NCBI RefSeq assembly: GCF_020889625.1 | Contig: NZ_CP086381.1 | Location: 124,001-188,000 of the forward strand | DNA length: 64,000 nucleotides | DNA from: Deinococcus radiophilus | Lineage (GTDB): Bacteria > Deinococcota > Deinococci > Deinococcales > Deinococcaceae | Direction of reading: 5' to 3' | Part shown: piece after piece, positions 10,958-20,795 of the stretch | How positions within the stretch are numbered: the stretch's first letter is position 1 | Layout of the letters: the number at the start of each line of letters is the position of its first letter | The notes under the pieces: generated by a model | Database searches by the model: none | Told to the model about the DNA's origin: nothing | The model's input: the letters and a program-made list of their open reading frames with translations, nothing else | Made by a program: the position numbers and the translations under genes

Positions 10958-12603
10958 CCCCTCCGCCAACGCCGATCACCCTCAGTTCCCGCGAGAAGCA
11001 GATGGCTTTTATCGGCATCCTGACGGTGCTTTTTTTGGCCAGCATCAACATGACCGTAGTCGGCAGCGCCATGCCGCGCATCATCTCCGAGCTGGGCGGG
11101 TTTGAGCTGTATGCCTGGGCCTTTACCATCTACTCGCTGGTGACGACCATCACCATTCCGATTGCCGGCACCCTCAGCGACCGGCTGGGTCGGCGCCCCA
11201 TTTTGCTGTTCGGCATTGTCGTGTTTGCATTGGGCAGCGCTGCGCTGGCCTTCGTGCAAGATATGAACGGCCTGATTGCCCTACGCGGCGTGCAGGCCAT
11301 CGGCGGTGGTGCGCTGATGGCCATGGCCTTTACGGCGATTGCCGACATCTTCACGCCGATTGAACGCGGCAAGTACCAGGGGTACACCGGGGCCGTGTGG
11401 GGGGTCAGCTCGGTGGTGGGACCGTTGGTAGGCGGGTTTTTGACCGACCATGTGGGCTGGCGTTCGGTGTTTTTCGTGAACCTGCCGTTCGCCCTGCTGG
11501 CCGGGTACTTCATCTGGCGCTACTTCAGGTTGCCCCCCTCCAAGCCGGACGCGGCGCGGGGCCTGGATGTCATCGGAATCGCGCTGCTCACCACTGCTGT
11601 CACGGCGCTGACCCTCGCCACTTCCTGGGGCGGTGCCGTCCACGCCTGGACCAGCCCTACCATCCTCGGCTTGCTGGCACTGACCGTCGTCAGTGGGCTG
11701 GCCTACGCCCGGCACTCCATGAAAGCCGCACAACCGATTGTGGATCTGCGGTTGCTGCGGGTGCCCACCATTTCACTCGGTTCACTGACCGGCTTTCTGA
11801 CCAGTGCAGCCATGTTCGCTGCCGTGATGTATCTGCCGCTCTACATGCAGGGCGTACGCGGCACCTCAGCCACCATCAGCGGCCTCGCACTGGCGCCCCT
11901 GATGGGCGGCATGGTGCTGTCCAGCACCCTGAGCGGACGGTGGGTCAGCCGTTACGCGCGCTATAAACCCGTCATTGTTCTGGGTGCCTTGGTCGCCACC
12001 GTCGGCATGCTGCTGACCGCCACGCTGGGCCTGCACACCCCGATGTGGTGGGCCATTGCCCTGATGGTCCTGACCGGCGTAGGCCTGGGCGGGATCAACG
12101 CCCAGTTGACCCTGGCCATTCAGGTGGCTGCGCCACCGGAAGAGGTGGGCAGCGCCACCGGGTCTATGCAGTTTTACCGCCAGATCGGCGGCACCCTGGC
12201 GGTCAGTCTGTACGGTGCGCTGGTCGCCGCTTATATGGCGCGTCACCTGAACGGAGCCCTGCCAGCCGAGGTGGATCAGCTGCCTGCCGGTGTGCGGGCC
12301 GAAGTGACCGACCCGAACTTGCTGAGCAACCCCGACGCCATTGCCACGCTGACCCGTGACCTTCAGGCCAGCGGTCAAGCCGAATTGCTGGAGCCTGTAC
12401 TCACCGCTGCCCGTGAGGTGCTGGCCGGGTCACTGTCCCAGGTCTTCCTGTGGTCAGGCCTGCTGATGGCGGCGGCTTTTCTGACCAGCTTACTGCTGCC
12501 GGAACTGTCACTGCGGGGACGGGGCACAGCCGCCAAAGAGCAGCCTGAGGCTTCTGCATCTGACCTTCAAAGGTCGGCTGAGCCCACGCCCGCCAACGAT
12601 TGA
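10954..12603 (+). CDS. DHA2-type (14-helix) MFS multidrug efflux transporter
   Basis: 549 residues with about fourteen hydrophobic helices. It shows the MFS motif A between helices 2 and 3 ([12 protein letters not shown]) and motif C of antiporters ([20 protein letters not shown]). Length and motifs match the EmrB/QacA group of proton-drug antiporters. A hydrophilic insert (about 425-465) lies before the last helix pair. The ATGA overlap with the upstream MarR gene gives translational coupling and implies ligand-controlled export. The substrate is unknown. A hairpin with a T-run ends the operon. Confidence 0.92.
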   Translation: MTPPPTPITLSSREKQMAFIGILTVLFLASINMTVVGSAMPRIISELGGFELYAWAFTIYSLVTTITIPIAGTLSDRLGRRPILLFGIVVFALGSAALAFVQDMNGLIALRGVQAIGGGALMAMAFTAIADIFTPIERGKYQGYTGAVWGVSSVVGPLVGGFLTDHVGWRSVFFVNLPFALLAGYFIWRYFRLPPSKPDAARGLDVIGIALLTTAVTALTLATSWGGAVHAWTSPTILGLLALTVVSGLAYARHSMKAAQPIVDLRLLRVPTISLGSLTGFLTSAAMFAAVMYLPLYMQGVRGTSATISGLALAPLMGGMVLSSTLSGRWVSRYARYKPVIVLGALVATVGMLLTATLGLHTPMWWAIALMVLTGVGLGGINAQLTLAIQVAAPPEEVGSATGSMQFYRQIGGTLAVSLYGALVAAYMARHLNGALPAEVDQLPAGVRAEVTDPNLLSNPDAIATLTRDLQASGQAELLEPVLTAAREVLAGSLSQVFLWSGLLMAAAFLTSLLLPELSLRGRGTAAKEQPEASASDLQRSAEPTPAND

Positions 12604-12630
12604 TCGGCACAATTGATCGGCACACAGAGA

Positions 12631-12667
12631 AAAGGGAGGCCGCCGACGCGCCGCCTCCTTTTTTTAT
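12631..12667 (+). terminator. Rho-independent terminator of the MarR-MFS operon
   Basis: GGAGGC ... GCCTCC stem with a GC-rich loop followed by eight to nine T residues (12659-12666). Just upstream a 13-base unit (TGATCGGCACAAT) is partly repeated across the stop codon. Confidence 0.8.
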
Positions 12668-12687
12668 CGCTTGTGTAATGACAGAGC

Positions 12688-12921
12688 TTAGCTGTTCTCA
12701 GCGCCGCCTGTCTTAGCGGCCCGCCAGAGGGTGTCGCTGTCGCCGTAGCCGCTCACCTGTTCCGGGGACACCTCTCCCCGCCGTTCCAGTTCGGTCAGGG
12801 CCACTTGCACTGCCGCCGTGTCCAGCTCGAGCAGGGCAGCCAACTCATCGGCAGAATGGGCTTTGGGGGCCTCGCGGGTCAGAAAATCCAGCACCCGCAG
12901 CGTCTCAGAGAGAGTAGTCAT
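12688..12921 (-). CDS. Small winged-helix protein
   Basis: 77 residues that form little more than one helix-turn-helix: SETLRVLDFLTREAPKAHSADELAALLELDTAAVQVALTELERRGEV. A purine-rich ribosome site (GGGAG) precedes the ATG. No effector domain is present. It may be a DNA-binding accessory protein, or a stand-alone fragment of a larger regulator. It converges on the MFS operon and shares no obvious operon. Confidence 0.7.
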   Translation of the reverse strand: MTTLSETLRVLDFLTREAPKAHSADELAALLELDTAAVQVALTELERRGEVSPEQVSGYGDSDTLWRAAKTGGAENS

Positions 12922-13212
12922 GCTCCCAGTCTAAAAGGGGGGGCAGTCGGCTCTCTGTGCCGGGGCTTTGTGACCCCTGAAGGTTACCCATATCTCAGGG
13001 CCAGCCTTGCAGCGGCAGCCAAGGACTAGCCAGCCGCTGCCCGGTAGGATAAAACATGTGAGTTCGCTCAAGGTGCCTTTATAAGTCGCCTCCTTCACTC
13101 CCGCCGAATTCGGCAGCCACACGGGCTTTTCAGGGCCCTTCTCACCGTGCCGCCTGCTCTTGTTCGCCCAACCCAGCCGCAGGACTGATACTCACTTCCT
13201 GCAAGGAGACCC

Positions 13213-14598
13213 ATGACCCAGATTCCTTTTACCCGCCGCCCCTGGCTGGACCGCTTCTTCGGTCTAACCGAGGCGAACACCACGGTTCGCCGCGAGCTGC
13301 GCGCTGGCCTGACCACCTTCCTCACCATGAGCTACATCCTGTTCGTCAACCCGCAGATTCTATCGGCGGCGATTGACGTTCCTAACGCCTTCGTGCAACT
13401 GCTGATGGTCACGGCCATCGCGGCGGCCTTCGGCTCGGCGGTGATGGGCCTGGTTGCCAAGTACCCTTTCGCACAGGCACCCGGCATGGGCCTGAACGCC
13501 TTTTTCGCCTACACGGTGGTGCTGGGCATGGGCATCCCCTGGCAGACAGCACTGGGCGCCGTGTTTATCTCCGGGATCCTGTTCGTCCTACTGAGCGTGG
13601 TGGGAGCACGGCAGGCCATCGTGGACGCCATTCCGCTCTCGCTGAAGCTGGCCATCACGGGCGGCATCGGAGCCTTTCTGGCCTTTATCGGCCTGAAGAA
13701 CGCCGGTATTGTCGTGGATAACGAAGCCACCCTGCTGGGCCTGGGGCAACTGACCAGTGCCCCGGTCTGGATCGCCATGATCGGCCTGCTCATCTCCGGA
13801 GCCCTGATGGCGCGGCGCGTCACCGGAGCCATCCTGTGGGGCATCCTGGCCAGCACCCTGATTGCCATCGTGACTGGAGCACAGGTATACGTCGGCCCTG
13901 ACGGCACCCTGGGAGCCTTTAGCGGCTTTACCGGGTCTATTGCGGGCATCATCAGCGCTCCGATCTGGCCCGGCGATCTGGTCGGGCAGATGGACCTTGC
14001 CGGGGCGTTGGGCCTGGGCGTCCTGAGCGTAGTGCTGACGTTCTTCTTTGTGGATTTCTTCGATGCCACCGGCACCCTGACCGGCCTGGCCCACCGCGCT
14101 GGCTATATGAAAGAAGGCCAGGAAATGCCGCGCGCCCGGCGCCTGTTCGCCAGCGACGGTCTGGCCGCCATGTTTGGCGCTTTCATGGGGACCAGCACCA
14201 CCACCGCCTATGTCGAAAGTGCCAGCGGAATTGAAGAAGGCGGGCGTACTGGCCTGGTCGCGGTCACCGTCGCCGTACTGTTTCTCTTGGCCATGTTCCT
14301 CTGGCCGCTGGCCTCAGCCATTCCGGGGGCCGCCACCGCCCCGGCGCTGATTCTGGTGGGCGCGATGATGCTCGAAGGCCTGAAGCACGTGGACTGGGAC
14401 GACATCACTGAGGCGCTGCCCGCTTTCCTCACGCTGCTGTTCATGCCGCTGACCTTCTCTATCGCCAACGGCGTCAGTTTTGGGGTGATCAGCTACTGCG
14501 GCCTCAAGCTGCTGAGTGGCCGGGGCCGCGAAGTCTCCCCGATTCTGTACGGCATCGCGCTGCTGCTGGCGCTGCGCTACGTCTACCTGGGGGAATGA
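13213..14598 (+). CDS. NCS2-family purine permease (AzgA/PbuG type)
   Basis: 461 residues and about 12-14 membrane segments. Diagnostic stretches of the AzgA-like branch are TFLTMSYILFVNPQILSAA near the N-terminus, GLNAFFAYTVV, FFFVDFFDATGTLTGL and GTSTTTAYVESASGIEEGGRTG. The branch imports adenine, guanine or hypoxanthine with protons. A strong ribosome site (AAGGAG) fixes the start. No purine riboswitch was found in the 290 bases upstream. A canonical terminator follows, so the gene is monocistronic. Confidence 0.9.
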   Translation: MTQIPFTRRPWLDRFFGLTEANTTVRRELRAGLTTFLTMSYILFVNPQILSAAIDVPNAFVQLLMVTAIAAAFGSAVMGLVAKYPFAQAPGMGLNAFFAYTVVLGMGIPWQTALGAVFISGILFVLLSVVGARQAIVDAIPLSLKLAITGGIGAFLAFIGLKNAGIVVDNEATLLGLGQLTSAPVWIAMIGLLISGALMARRVTGAILWGILASTLIAIVTGAQVYVGPDGTLGAFSGFTGSIAGIISAPIWPGDLVGQMDLAGALGLGVLSVVLTFFFVDFFDATGTLTGLAHRAGYMKEGQEMPRARRLFASDGLAAMFGAFMGTSTTTAYVESASGIEEGGRTGLVAVTVAVLFLLAMFLWPLASAIPGAATAPALILVGAMMLEGLKHVDWDDITEALPAFLTLLFMPLTFSIANGVSFGVISYCGLKLLSGRGREVSPILYGIALLLALRYVYLGE

Positions 14599-14614
14599 TT
14601 TTTCTTAATACCAG

Positions 14615-14646
14615 GCCGCCAGGAGAGCTTTCCTGGCGGCTTTTTT
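14615..14646 (+). terminator. Rho-independent terminator after the purine permease
   Basis: Perfect 10-bp stem GCCGCCAGGA/TCCTGGCGGC with a six-base loop, then six T residues. Confidence 0.93.
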
Positions 14647-14661
14647 ATACTTTGGAGCAGG

Positions 14662-15237
14662 ATGCGTGTTTTCTTCCCTACCATCAACCTACTGCTGGCG
14701 CTGGGTATCGTCCTGCTGACGTTCTGGCTCTGGCCACAACTGCCTGATAGCATCCCAGTTCACTGGGGGTTGGACGGTCAGCCCGACCGCTTCGGCGAAC
14801 GTGGGGCGATGCTGGGCGGATTGGTGTTCTTAGGGTTCACAGCCGTGGTCGTCTGGGACGCCCTACGTGCTCAGCCGGGAGTGCAACAGTCGGCCCCGGC
14901 GCTGACAGGAATGCTGCTGCTCCCATTGGGTCTGGTGCTGGATACGGCCACCGATTCGGGGCTCCTGACAGGGTTGCCCCCGCTGGACTGGACCTTCGCG
15001 GCGCTGGGTGGACTGCTGCTGCTGGGGCGGGTGTTGGGCCAAGCGACCCGTCCAGACGTAGCTGGCAGAGGTGCTCCCCAGCAGATGCAAAAGCTGCTGC
15101 AAGCACTGGGCCTGTTCACGCTGCTGTATGCCGCACTGCCCAAAACGACCATGCTGTCCTGGCTGTGGCTGCTGGGCCTGCTGCTCACTGGGGTGTGGTC
15201 CTGGCAGAGCGGCCCAAGGACGGCCCGCCAACCGTAA
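14662..15237 (+). CDS. DUF1648-type membrane protein
   Basis: 191 residues with about five or six hydrophobic helices. The first hydrophobic segment is followed by LPDSIPVHWGLDGQPDRFG, the DUF1648 signature seen at the N-terminus of SdpI-like membrane proteins. GGAG precedes the ATG. The rest is low-complexity Leu-rich membrane sequence. SdpI relatives give immunity to a toxin in Bacillus, but only the short shared motif is seen here, so no function is assigned. Confidence 0.75.
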   Translation: MRVFFPTINLLLALGIVLLTFWLWPQLPDSIPVHWGLDGQPDRFGERGAMLGGLVFLGFTAVVVWDALRAQPGVQQSAPALTGMLLLPLGLVLDTATDSGLLTGLPPLDWTFAALGGLLLLGRVLGQATRPDVAGRGAPQQMQKLLQALGLFTLLYAALPKTTMLSWLWLLGLLLTGVWSWQSGPRTARQP

Positions 15238-15370
15238 ACCCTCCATGAGATCAACGCCAAGGCCACCTTACGGCCCATGCACCCGCCCCGCTTGGCGGGC
15301 TGCTTGAGTAGAAGGGTCTGACAGCCCAGGTCCGAACCACTTTGCTCTAACCCTGGGCGAAAGGAGCTTT

Positions 15371-16111
15371 ATGACCCGCAACCGTGACGAACGAGTAGGC
15401 CGTTCTTTTGGCAGCAGCGACTACGATTACGACTACCATGATCAGCCCCGCTCCGTGCGCCAGGCCGACATGAGCCTGCAGGAGCGTGACCAGCGCAGCG
15501 CCCGCCGGGGCGAAGTAGACATGGACACGTTCATGCGCGGTGACTACCGCCGGGGCGACACCGATGACGACGGCCAGGGCTTTATCCATCCGGGATCACG
15601 TCAGTACGTCAACGACGGCCCACGCCAGCGCCAGCCACGGGACGGCCAGTGGCAATACCGCACTGAAGAAAACTATGTGGCCGACCAGGGCCGCCGTGAA
15701 CTGGGCGAACGTGGCTATGACGATGGACGCCACTACGGTCAGACCCGTCTGGAGCGCCCTTCCCACGGTGAACGCCGCGAGCAGGATCGCTGGAGCGAAG
15801 GACCGGCCCGCCAAAGCGTGCATGTGGCCGGAGCCTACAGCGCCGAACAGGCCATGCAAAGCCACCGCGGTAAAGGCCCCAGGGGACACCAGCGCAGCGA
15901 TGAACGCATCCGCGAGGAGGTCAACGAGGCACTGGAAGACTCGCACTGGGTGGATGCCAGCGACATTGAGGTCACGGTAGAAGCTGGCGAAGTAACCCTC
16001 AGCGGTACGGTGGCAGACCGCCAGCAAAAGCGCAGCGCTACCGACTGCGCAGAAGATGTGCGCGGCGTGCGTGACGTCCATAATCAGTTGCGCCTGCAAA
16101 GCCACCGCTGA
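15371..16111 (+). CDS. BON-domain protein with a long charged N-terminal region
   Basis: 246 residues. About 1-165 is hydrophilic, rich in Arg, Asp, Gln, Tyr and His (for example YDYDYHDQPRS, RGDYRRGDTDDDGQ) and looks disordered. The C-terminus (about 172-243) is a BON domain: ERIREEVNEALEDSHWVDASDIEV, then a Gly-containing strand pair EAGEVTLSGTVADRQQKRSA. BON domains bind phospholipid or surfaces and are common in osmotic or desiccation stress proteins. AAAGGAG precedes the ATG. No signal peptide is visible, which argues for a cytoplasmic location. Confidence 0.85.
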   Translation: MTRNRDERVGRSFGSSDYDYDYHDQPRSVRQADMSLQERDQRSARRGEVDMDTFMRGDYRRGDTDDDGQGFIHPGSRQYVNDGPRQRQPRDGQWQYRTEENYVADQGRRELGERGYDDGRHYGQTRLERPSHGERREQDRWSEGPARQSVHVAGAYSAEQAMQSHRGKGPRGHQRSDERIREEVNEALEDSHWVDASDIEVTVEAGEVTLSGTVADRQQKRSATDCAEDVRGVRDVHNQLRLQSHR

Positions 16112-16296
16112 CATTCAGCCGGAAATACAGCGACCTTGTGAAGACCGGGGGTAGAGTCCTGGTCTATTTTCTACGTTCCAGTTGGGGCATCAGGGAGCAA
16201 CAATGCTTTGATGGAGAGCAGTGCATCTCCGCGCGGCTCATCCACTGGTCCGATGGGTCATTCACCTACAACCGCTGACCAGGGCCTAGCCCATGT

Positions 16297-17064
16297 TTAG
16301 GTCACGCTCTGTACCTGCACACCCTCTGCGGCCATCACCCGGCGGGCCTCGGCGGGGGCGGCGTCGGTCACCCAACCATGCAACTCTGCAAAGCCAGCGA
16401 ACGGCGCAAACCCACGTACGCCCCATTTCGCGCTGTCGGCAATCAGGACCGTGCGGGCCGAGCGGGCCATCACAGCAGATTTCTGGTGGGCTTCGGTCAG
16501 ATTGGAGTTGGTCGGGCCCCGCTCGGGGTCAATGCTGGTGCAGCCCACGAAAAAGAGGTCATAGGTATACTGTTCCAGCGCCCGCAGCGCATCGGGGCCC
16601 GTCAGGCTGTAGGTGCTGCCATACACTTCGCCGCCCACCACGTACAAGCAACATTCGCCGTTCAGCTCGTAGGCCACATCCAGCCCGTGCGTAACCACCC
16701 GCAGCGTCCCCGTGAGGGCGGGGCGGGTGCGCAGTGCCGCCGCCACCGCCCGCGCCGTGGTCCCGGCGTCCAGATACACGGTCTGACCCGGCGCGATCAG
16801 GTCACAGGCCAGCTCAGCCAGGGCCTGCTTGGCCCCGGCGCTCTGACTCTGGCGCTCCAGATAGCGGATGTCACGGCTCAGCGGGGCAGCCCCACCGTGC
16901 AGTCTCTCAAGCTGCCCCTGGGCAGCCAGCACTTCCAGGTCACGCCGCACAGTGGCCCCGCTGGCCCCCAGAGCCGCGATCAGGCCCTGGGTCCGGGTAA
17001 ACCCCTGGCTGCTGAGCAAGTCAAGGATGCGCTGCTGCCGTTGCTGAGGATGCAAATTGCTCAT
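16297..17064 (-). CDS. DeoR-family repressor, probable regulator of the fructose PTS operon
   Basis: 255 residues: N-terminal helix-turn-helix (about 5-58, [38 protein letters not shown]) and a C-terminal sugar-phosphate sensing domain (about 75-235) with the DeoR motifs [13 protein letters not shown] and [21 protein letters not shown]. It is divergent from the fructose PTS operon across a 225-base region holding two copies of a GCTCAATTT motif. By family precedent it represses that operon until fructose 1-phosphate accumulates. Confidence 0.88.
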   Translation of the reverse strand: MSNLHPQQRQQRILDLLSSQGFTRTQGLIAALGASGATVRRDLEVLAAQGQLERLHGGAAPLSRDIRYLERQSQSAGAKQALAELACDLIAPGQTVYLDAGTTARAVAAALRTRPALTGTLRVVTHGLDVAYELNGECCLYVVGGEVYGSTYSLTGPDALRALEQYTYDLFFVGCTSIDPERGPTNSNLTEAHQKSAVMARSARTVLIADSAKWGVRGFAPFAGFAELHGWVTDAAPAEARRVMAAEGVQVQSVT

Positions 17065-17068
17065 CTTC

Positions 17069-17080
17069 GCTCAATTTTAA
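17069..17080. promoter_or_regulatory. Candidate DeoR operator copy 1
   Basis: GCTCAATTTTAA just upstream of the deoR-type gene. The same core recurs as GCTCAATTTAGA at 17198, next to the fructose operon promoter. Confidence 0.4.
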
Positions 17081-17153
17081 TCCGGATGCTCAGTTGCTGA
17101 CAACACTAATTTCAGCGGTGAACCGACACTTTTATCCACCCACCGTGTTGTCC

Positions 17154-17183
17154 TTGCAAGACGGGCAGGCTGAGCGGTATTCT
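17154..17183 (+). promoter_or_regulatory. Candidate promoter of the fructose PTS operon
   Basis: TTGCAA (17154-17159) and TATTCT (17178-17183) are separated by 18 bases and point toward the EIIA-HPr-EI gene. The second operator-like motif lies 14 bases past the -10. Confidence 0.45.
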
Positions 17184-17197
17184 TAATAATCATTTTT

Positions 17198-17218
17198 GCT
17201 CAATTTAGATCATGATTG
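17198..17218. promoter_or_regulatory. Candidate DeoR operator copy 2
   Basis: GCTCAATTTAGA followed by TCATGATTG, just downstream of the predicted transcription start of the PTS operon, where a bound repressor would block elongation. Confidence 0.4.
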
Positions 17219-17289
17219 TCCAAGCCTTGTCCCCTGGGCTCAGCAGGAAAGCCCGAACATTTCCCTGATCTCTGCAGGAGGTTCTACCT

Positions 17290-19818
17290 ATGATTCAGCT
17301 TCCGACCCAACTGATTCGCCTGGGCGCGCAGGCCGACAGCAAAGAGGCCGCCATCCGTCAGGTCGCGGCGCTCCTGGCCGACGCTGGCCGTACCGACCCC
17401 GCCTATGTGCAGGGCATGCTGGACCGTGAGGCACAGGTCAGCACCTATCTGGGCAGTGGGATCGCCATTCCGCATGGCACCCCAGACACCCGGCATCTGA
17501 TCCGCCAGACCGGGATTGCCGTGCTGCAACTGCCCGGCGGAGTGGACTGGGACGGCGACCGGGCACGGCTGGTGGTCGGCATCGCGGCGGCCAGCGACGA
17601 GCACCTGGATATCCTGCGCCAGCTCACCCGCGTACTGAACAACCCCGAACTGGTCGAACGTCTCAGCACCACCCACGACCCGGCCGAGGTTCAAGCGGCG
17701 CTGGGTGCCCCAGCCGTTCATACTCCCGCTGAGGCCGCAACAGCACCGGCACCCAGCGCCCCAGTTGCCCCGGCCCTGCCCTACACCGCCCGCGTGACCC
17801 TGCCCAACCCGCAGGGCATGCACGCCCGCCCAGCCACCCGGCTGGCGCAGCTCGTCAAGGCCCAAGGCGGCCAACTGCGCCTGGCCCGCGAAGGTGAGCC
17901 GAACAGTGCCGACGCCACGCGGCTGATGGAAGTGCTGGCGCTGGGCCTGAAACAGGGCACGCCTCTGGTGCTGAGCAGCGACCGCGAAGCGCTGCTCCAA
18001 GCGGCCACCGACGCCGTACGCTCCGGTCTGGGGGACGACTTGAGTGCTGCGCAGCAGCCAGCAGCCCCCACCCGACGTGAGCCTGCGTGGACACCGCAGC
18101 AGGTGAGGGCCACCCTGGAGGGCGTCCCGGCCTCCGAGGGTCTGGTGTCGGGTCCGGTGCGGCAGTTCCGGGCGCAGGCGCTGGAGGTGCAGGACGCCCC
18201 GGAAGACCCCGCCCAGAGCGCCGCGGCCCTGGACCGGGCGCTGAGCGCCGCGCGGGCCGACCTGGACCTGACCATTCAGGATGTGCAGGCCCGGTTCGGG
18301 GCCGAGAAGGCCGCTATCTTCCGCGCCCATCAGGAGCTGCTGGACGATACCGGCGTGTTGGAAGAGGCCGCCGCCCTGATGCTGGATGGTCACGGCGCAG
18401 CCTGGGCCTATCAGCAGGTGACCGCTGGGCGCATCGCCGCCCTGGAACGGCTGGATGACCCCGTACTGGCAGGCCGCGCCGTGGACCTGAGTGACGTGCA
18501 GCGCCGGGTCCTGCGCCACCTGCTGGGCCTGGGCACCGAGCAGGCGATGGATACGGGCGAGCCGTTTATCTTGCTGGCGCCTGACCTGACCCCCAGCGAC
18601 ACGGCCCGGCTGAGTCTGGACACCCTGCTAGGCTTTGCCACCGAAGTCGGCGGACCCACCAGCCACACGGCGATTATGGCGCGCGGCCTGGGGGTACCCG
18701 CCGTGGTGGCTGCGGGCGCTGGCCTGCGCGATATCCCTGACGGGACACCCGCCATTCTGGATGGCAGCAGCGGACGGCTGTACCTTGACCCTTCACCCAC
18801 CGATCTGCAGGCGGCGCAGGCGCAGCGCGAGCGGCTGGAGGCTGTCCGCCAGGCGGCCTACCAGGGACGGATGCAGCCTGGCGCCACCCGCGACGGCACC
18901 CACATTGAAGTGGCCGCCAACGTGAACCGCGCCGCCGACGCGCAGGCGGCACTGGACGCCGGGGCCGAGGGCGTGGGACTGATGCGGACCGAGTTTCTGT
19001 TTCTGGAAAGCGACCACGCCCCCACCGAGGCCGAGCAGGAACGCGAATACCGCGCGATGGCGCAGGCGCTGGGGGACCGCACCCTGGTGATTCGTACCCT
19101 TGATATCGGCGGGGATAAGGAAGTGCCTTATCTGGGCCTGGCCCATGAGGACAATTCTTTCCTCGGCATCCGCGGCATCCGGCTGTGCTTTGAGCGCCCG
19201 GACCTCTTTTTGCCGCAATTGCGGGCCATCGTCCGGGTCGCGGGGGACCACCCGAATGTTCATGTCATGTTTCCGATGATTGCCACCCTGGCTGATCTGC
19301 GCCGCGCCAAGGCCATGCTGGACGACGTCCGCGCCGAGCTGAATGTACCGCCTATCCCAGTGGGCGTGATGATCGAAGTGCCCTCGGCAGCGCTGCTGGC
19401 CCGTGAACTGGCCCCCGAAGTGGACTTTTTCAGTGTGGGAACGAACGACCTGACGGGCTATACCCTGGCGATGGACCGCCTGCACCCGCTGCTGGCGGCG
19501 CAGACCGACGCCATGCACCCTGCCGTGCTGCGCTTGATCGCCGTGACTGCCGAGGCTGCCCAGGCCCACGGCAAATGGGTGGGAGTGTGCGGCGGCGCTG
19601 CAGGCGAAGCGGTGGGCGCTCTCGTGTTGGCTGGGCTGGGCGTGCGTGAACTGTCAGTGAGTACCCCAGCCGTGGCCACCGTCAAGGCGGCGCTGCGGGA
19701 ATATGACCTGGCGCAGTTGCAGGCCCTGGGACGCGAGGCGCTGGCCCAGCCCGACGCTGCCGGCGTCCGCGCTCTGGCCGAGGAGCTGCTCTCTAGGACC
19801 AAGGAGATGAACGCATGA
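17290..19818 (+). CDS. fruB: Multiphosphoryl transfer protein: PTS EIIA(Fru)-HPr-Enzyme I fusion
   Basis: 842 residues in three phosphotransfer modules. The EIIA-Fru module (about 1-145) has the active histidine His62 in GIAIPHGTP. The HPr module (about 160-250) has His178 in [12 protein letters not shown]. The Enzyme I module (about 268-842) has the phospho-histidine His459 in [13 protein letters not shown], the PEP-binding region ([26 protein letters not shown]) and the C-terminal active Cys767 in [10 protein letters not shown]. One cytoplasmic protein thus takes phosphate from PEP through to EIIB. AGGAGG precedes the ATG. It overlaps fruK by four bases; the operon order fruB-fruK-fruA is the classical fructose one. 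Confidence 0.95.
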   Translation: MIQLPTQLIRLGAQADSKEAAIRQVAALLADAGRTDPAYVQGMLDREAQVSTYLGSGIAIPHGTPDTRHLIRQTGIAVLQLPGGVDWDGDRARLVVGIAAASDEHLDILRQLTRVLNNPELVERLSTTHDPAEVQAALGAPAVHTPAEAATAPAPSAPVAPALPYTARVTLPNPQGMHARPATRLAQLVKAQGGQLRLAREGEPNSADATRLMEVLALGLKQGTPLVLSSDREALLQAATDAVRSGLGDDLSAAQQPAAPTRREPAWTPQQVRATLEGVPASEGLVSGPVRQFRAQALEVQDAPEDPAQSAAALDRALSAARADLDLTIQDVQARFGAEKAAIFRAHQELLDDTGVLEEAAALMLDGHGAAWAYQQVTAGRIAALERLDDPVLAGRAVDLSDVQRRVLRHLLGLGTEQAMDTGEPFILLAPDLTPSDTARLSLDTLLGFATEVGGPTSHTAIMARGLGVPAVVAAGAGLRDIPDGTPAILDGSSGRLYLDPSPTDLQAAQAQRERLEAVRQAAYQGRMQPGATRDGTHIEVAANVNRAADAQAALDAGAEGVGLMRTEFLFLESDHAPTEAEQEREYRAMAQALGDRTLVIRTLDIGGDKEVPYLGLAHEDNSFLGIRGIRLCFERPDLFLPQLRAIVRVAGDHPNVHVMFPMIATLADLRRAKAMLDDVRAELNVPPIPVGVMIEVPSAALLARELAPEVDFFSVGTNDLTGYTLAMDRLHPLLAAQTDAMHPAVLRLIAVTAEAAQAHGKWVGVCGGAAGEAVGALVLAGLGVRELSVSTPAVATVKAALREYDLAQLQALGREALAQPDAAGVRALAEELLSRTKEMNA

Positions 19819-20795
19819 GGGTCCTGACGGTCACCCCCAACCCGGCGCTGGACCTGACGGTGCAGGCCCCTGGTTGGCAGCCAAGTGCAGTGAACGTGGT
19901 GGACCGCGCCCAGACCGACGCGGGCGGCAAAGGCGTGAACGTGGCCGCTGTACTGGCCGACTGGGCCGCGCACGGGGAAAGCACTATTGAACTCAGCGCG
20001 GCGGGCTGGTTGGGCCAGGGCAACGCCAGCCCCTTTGAGGAGCTGTTCCGGGAGCGCGGCATTCAGGACCATTTTATGCGGGTGCCGGGCGAGACACGCC
20101 TGGGGCTGAAGATCGTGGACCCCCTCAGTCAGAGCACCACCGACTTCAACCTGCCGGGCGTGCAGGTCACTCCAGAGCAAGTGGCCGCCCTCACTGCCAA
20201 CCTGCGTCGTCTGGCGCCGCAGCACAGTGCGGTCGTGCTGTCTGGTAGCCTCCCGCCGGGCGTGCCGAGTGACTTTTACGCTGAACTGATCCAGGCACTC
20301 CGCACCCCGGCTGGCCCCCTGCTGGCCGTGGACACCAGCGGCGCGGCACTGACGGCTGTCCTGAACGCACCGCAGCTGCCGCAGCTGCTCAAGCCCAACA
20401 TTCACGAACTGGAGGCGGCCCTGGGCCGCGAACTGCCTAGCGACGCCGAACGTCTGGCCGCCACCCACGAACTGCTGAACCGGGGGGCCGAGTGGGTGGC
20501 CCTCTCGCTGGGTGAGGAGGGAGCCTGGCTGGTCTGGAACGGCGGCGCCGTTCTCGCCCGCCCGCCCCAGGTGGCCGTGGTGAGCACTGTGGGTGCTGGA
20601 GACGCGATGGTGGCTGGTCTGGTATCGGCCCGGCTGGAGGGCCTGAGTCCCGCTGACGCTCTGCGCCGCGCCACTGCGTTCAGCGCCGGAAACGTCACCC
20701 GCCTGGGAGCTGGCCTGCCGCCCCATGCGGACCTCTTGGCCCTGCAACAACAGGTGCAGATCCAACCTCAGTTACGAGAACAAGGAGAACTGTAA
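19815..20795 (+). CDS. fruK: 1-phosphofructokinase
   Basis: 326-residue PfkB-family sugar kinase. It shows the N-terminal [11 protein letters not shown], the substrate motif [10 protein letters not shown] (about 36-45), and the C-terminal ATP/anion-hole motif [12 protein letters not shown] with the catalytic base Asp263. It phosphorylates fructose 1-phosphate made by the PTS to fructose 1,6-bisphosphate. It starts inside the fruB stop (ATGA) and its own stop overlaps the fruA start by one base, so the three genes are translationally coupled. Confidence 0.94.
   Translation: MRVLTVTPNPALDLTVQAPGWQPSAVNVVDRAQTDAGGKGVNVAAVLADWAAHGESTIELSAAGWLGQGNASPFEELFRERGIQDHFMRVPGETRLGLKIVDPLSQSTTDFNLPGVQVTPEQVAALTANLRRLAPQHSAVVLSGSLPPGVPSDFYAELIQALRTPAGPLLAVDTSGAALTAVLNAPQLPQLLKPNIHELEAALGRELPSDAERLAATHELLNRGAEWVALSLGEEGAWLVWNGGAVLARPPQVAVVSTVGAGDAMVAGLVSARLEGLSPADALRRATAFSAGNVTRLGAGLPPHADLLALQQQVQIQPQLREQGEL

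Noticed and set aside
12601..12624. Short duplicated unit TGATCGGCACA after the MFS gene
   Set aside because: Only two copies, spanning a stop codon, with no sign of a repeat family or regulatory role.
12922..13212. Possible purine riboswitch before the NCS2 permease
   Set aside because: The conserved junction bases and the two pairing loops of the purine aptamer are not found; only a weak TATAA stretch is present.
17284..18519. 411-codon open frame on the minus strand opposite the EIIA-HPr-EI gene
   Set aside because: Composition (Gln, Gly, His, Arg rich, no domain) is that of an antisense shadow of a GC-rich gene; the plus-strand protein is a complete, recognisable PTS fusion.
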